A stretch of DNA of 6,404 bases. It comes from an uncultured Acholeplasmatales bacterium (GTDB lineage: Bacteria; Bacillota_I; Bacilli_A; ML615J-28; CAG-698). The position numbers were made by a program, and so were the translations under genes. The stretch spans positions 1-6,404 of the forward strand of contig CALEGD010000140.1 of NCBI GenBank assembly GCA_937877075.1, in the 5' to 3' direction. The notes beneath the pieces were generated by a model that saw only the letters and a program-made list of their open reading frames with translations, made no database searches and was not told the origin of the DNA. Every line of letters begins with the position of its first letter. Positions within the stretch are counted from its first letter, which is position 1. Below are positions 4,820-6,404 of this stretch, piece after piece.

Positions 4820-5437
4820 TTAAGCTACATCAAAACCAGTCACTAGTTTTTCAATATCCCCAATTGCATCCATAAACATCTTGCTTCTGATACTTCCGGC
4901 CAGACTAAGATCCTTAAAATTGAATAACCCATCTGCCGTTTCCTCCGCAACCCTGAAGTTATTAAGTATCACTATAAACTTCTCAGTTTTTCCAAAGGTT
5001 TTATTAAACTGGTTCCAAATATCCAAACCGCCCTTTTTACTCAAGCCTTCAACAACTGGTTTAAATAACGCCATAGTTTCAAAATCAGTCACGAAGGGTT
5101 TCAGAATGTTATAGGCTTGATCATCGGTCAGCTTTTCCCCGGCTAACTCAAGGAACTTTAAGGCATTTGATATTTGAATTTGATAATCAGCAGGTGTTTT
5201 CTCCGGTTCCCCAATTATAGATTCCCTTTCCTTGACAATAAGTTCTTTTATCTTTTTATTGAATAGGTCATCCAATTGTAAAGCCTGATCTTCTAATTCC
5301 TTTATTTTCTCTTCCCGGTAATCAAGGGAATAAATAACATCAGTTTTCCAAGCATTGATCTTTTCAGTAATATCCTTTTTTACTTCGTTGTAACTCTCAA
5401 TTAGCTTCTGAACCTTACTTTTAATCTCCGTTTTCAT
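4820..5437 (-). CDS. Coiled-coil hypothetical protein (205 aa)
   Basis: The family is not recognised. The ATG overlaps the preceding stop as ATGA, and AAGGA lies about 9 nt upstream. Residues 1-70 are a long charged helix with coiled-coil character (EIKSKVQKLIESYNEVKKDI, later EEKIKELEDQALQLDDLF). After a short break (GEPEKTPADYQ) comes a mostly helical globular part of about 125 residues, with Phe-rich segments such as FVTDFETMALFKPVVEGL and IVILNNFRVAEETADGLF. It has no Cys/His cluster, nucleotide-binding loop or membrane segment. An N-terminal coiled coil followed by a helical domain would suit a scaffold, adaptor or structural role, but no such function can be claimed. It is cotranscribed with the HTH protein and the sigma factor. 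Confidence 0.7.
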   Translation of the reverse strand: MKTEIKSKVQKLIESYNEVKKDITEKINAWKTDVIYSLDYREEKIKELEDQALQLDDLFNKKIKELIVKERESIIGEPEKTPADYQIQISNALKFLELAGEKLTDDQAYNILKPFVTDFETMALFKPVVEGLSKKGGLDIWNQFNKTFGKTEKFIVILNNFRVAEETADGLFNFKDLSLAGSIRSKMFMDAIGDIEKLVTGFDVA

Positions 5438-5754
5438 TCTTCATCATCCTTACTTTCAATTTTTATTTTGCTGTAATCGTCATTGATTACATCCTTTAAA
5501 ACATCCGTTAAATCTTCTTCCCCATGGATAATTACCCCCGATCGGTTTTCTGCAAAATATTCCTCCTTTGTATTTATTATTTTGGTTTCGCGTTTAACTG
5601 ATTTAAACTCCCTAATGTGTTCAACTACTTCATATGTACCATCTGGAAGCTTTCCAATGAAGGCAATGAAAGGTTCTTCCCCTAAACCGCATTGAGCTTC
5701 TAAATCATTAAGTTTTTTAAGAATACTTTTCCGGGTGAGCTTTCGTTTAATCAT
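5434..5754 (-). CDS. Hypothetical protein (106 aa)
   Basis: Not recognised. The ATG (5752-5754) overlaps the end of the upstream HTH gene by 8 nt. The only ribosome-binding-like sequence is a distant GGAG, so translation probably depends on coupling. A GTG one codon earlier is an alternative. A basic helical N-terminus (KRKLTRKSILKKLNDLEAQ) precedes a beta-rich centre (EPFIAFIGKLPDGTYEVVEH, then RETKIINTKEEYFAENRSGVIIHG). The C-terminus is acidic (SKDDEE). The alternation of strands in the centre is typical of a small alpha/beta domain without visible catalytic residues. It overlaps both neighbours, which marks it as a genuine member of the operon. Confidence 0.65.
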   Translation of the reverse strand: MIKRKLTRKSILKKLNDLEAQCGLGEEPFIAFIGKLPDGTYEVVEHIREFKSVKRETKIINTKEEYFAENRSGVIIHGEEDLTDVLKDVINDDYSKIKIESKDDEE

Positions 5755-6109
5755 CACTTATTTTTTTCTCCAATTCATTCAGCTTTTCAATAATATTTTC
5801 ATTTTCGAACATCACTAGACCAAGATCGAGAACAGTTCTTGCCGCTGAAACTCTGGAAGAATCAAGGGCGGTGGGATTATGCATTACAGCCCTCAACACT
5901 TCCAGAGATTCCGAACAATAACTTTGTGCTCGTTGCATGGCATCACTGAAAGCTTCTTTTTTGATTTTATTATAGACAGTTTTAAATTCTTCTTTTTTCC
6001 GTAACCTGTAGAGGGTTGATATGGAAACTCCCGCTTTTTCTGCCGCTTCTTTTATTGATCGAGCAGTGAAAAGAACGATTGCAACTTCCTCCATATCCAG
6101 TTTAGCCAT
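5747..6109 (-). CDS. HTH protein resembling phage terminase small subunits
   Basis: This encodes 120 residues. AAAGGTGGTG just upstream supports the ATG at 6107-6109. The GTG at 6121 falls inside that site. Residues 17-37 are a clear helix-turn-helix (ARSIKEAAEKAGVSISTLYRL), followed by a linker helix and 'ALDSSRVSAARTVLDLGL' (81-98), ending in an acidic coiled coil (ENIIEKLNELEKKI). This architecture is known from the phBC6A51-like HTH / terminase-small-subunit-like proteins of Firmicutes prophages and integrative elements, as I remember them. True terminase small subunits recognise the packaging site and recruit the large subunit. No large terminase is visible downstream, where one would expect it, so a DNA-binding regulator is equally possible. 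Confidence 0.6.
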   Translation of the reverse strand: MAKLDMEEVAIVLFTARSIKEAAEKAGVSISTLYRLRKKEEFKTVYNKIKKEAFSDAMQRAQSYCSESLEVLRAVMHNPTALDSSRVSAARTVLDLGLVMFENENIIEKLNELEKKISDD

Positions 6110-6150
6110 GTATATCACCACCTTTATTATTTTTTAAAATGAAATATCGT

Positions 6151-6387
6151 TCATTCTTGTTGTTTCAGGTCATCGATTAATATTCCAAGAAAGGTTTTTA
6201 ATTCTTCATTTCCCTTCAATCGAAAAATATCAATGGTTACGGTTTTACCCTGTCTGATCTCATCGTCCATCGTTTTCCACTTTGGCCTTGAAACTTGAAG
6301 TTTCCCGGCTTCTTTGTAATATCTAAACTCCCCAAACTCGGTTATGACTTCCACTGGTTTTTCTTTCACATAATACGGTTGTTGCAT
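6151..6387 (-). CDS. Hypothetical protein (78 aa)
   Basis: Not recognised. The ATG at 6385-6387 is preceded by GGAAAGGA at the window edge, a good ribosome binding site. The sequence suggests beta strands (YYVKEKPVEVITEFGEFRYY, GKLQVSRP, KTVTIDIFRLK) followed by a C-terminal helix (NEELKTFLGILIDDLKQQ). There is no signal peptide, membrane helix or known motif. The next gene starts 41 nt downstream after an A+T-rich stretch with its own strong ribosome binding site. This is the first complete gene of the visible leftward operon. Its promoter or further upstream genes lie beyond the right edge. Confidence 0.6.
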   Translation of the reverse strand: MQQPYYVKEKPVEVITEFGEFRYYKEAGKLQVSRPKWKTMDDEIRQGKTVTIDIFRLKGNEELKTFLGILIDDLKQQE

Positions 6388-6404
6388 TTTATAACATCCT
6401 TTCC

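Noticed and set aside
4690..5114. + strand frames opposite the 63-aa and 205-aa genes
   Set aside because: They lie opposite - strand genes with good starts and coupling. Their translations look like low-complexity antisense sequence.

Overview
The window looks like part of a mobile element from a low-to-mid G+C Firmicute, probably a clostridial lineage. Pointers are strong AGGAGG-type ribosome binding sites, a DUF739-type Cro-like protein, a Tn916/ICE-style tyrosine recombinase, and a CCA-encoding tRNA-Leu segment used as attachment site. No host chromosomal gene was recognised. Family names come from recalled motifs, not from a search.

Left part (1-743, + strand): the last codons of a probable ParM/StbA-type actin-like segregation ATPase, a ParR-like ribbon-helix-helix adaptor and a small DUF739 Cro-like regulator form one operon that ends at a strong hairpin. 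A 426-residue tyrosine recombinase follows (744-2024).

Centre (2025-2766): no gene, but much structure. A 55-bp copy of the 3' part of a tRNA-Leu(UAA) gene, from anticodon loop to CCA, has no 5' half. On each side lies an identical 24-bp block made of two 11-bp direct repeats (ATAGGCAGCAA). This is the layout of an intact attP: a core with recombinase arm sites on both sides. The DNA therefore appears to be in the unintegrated (circular) or tandem form of the element. Several hairpins separate the + strand integrase transcript from the convergent - strand operons.

Right part (2767-6404, - strand): a tightly packed, more A+T-rich operon reads leftward. It encodes a 78-aa unknown, a small-terminase-like HTH protein, a 106-aa unknown, a 205-aa coiled-coil protein, a 63-aa unknown, an element-encoded sigma-70-family factor, and coupled 62-aa and 29-aa peptides. 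After a probable promoter come a 168-aa secreted protein and a 57-aa helical protein, then stacked hairpins.

Together the window suggests an element with two maintenance strategies, ParMR partition as an episome and site-specific integration into tRNA-Leu, plus its own sigma factor. It could be a phage-plasmid, an integrative plasmid or an ICE. No capsid, large terminase, relaxase or replication gene lies in the window to decide.
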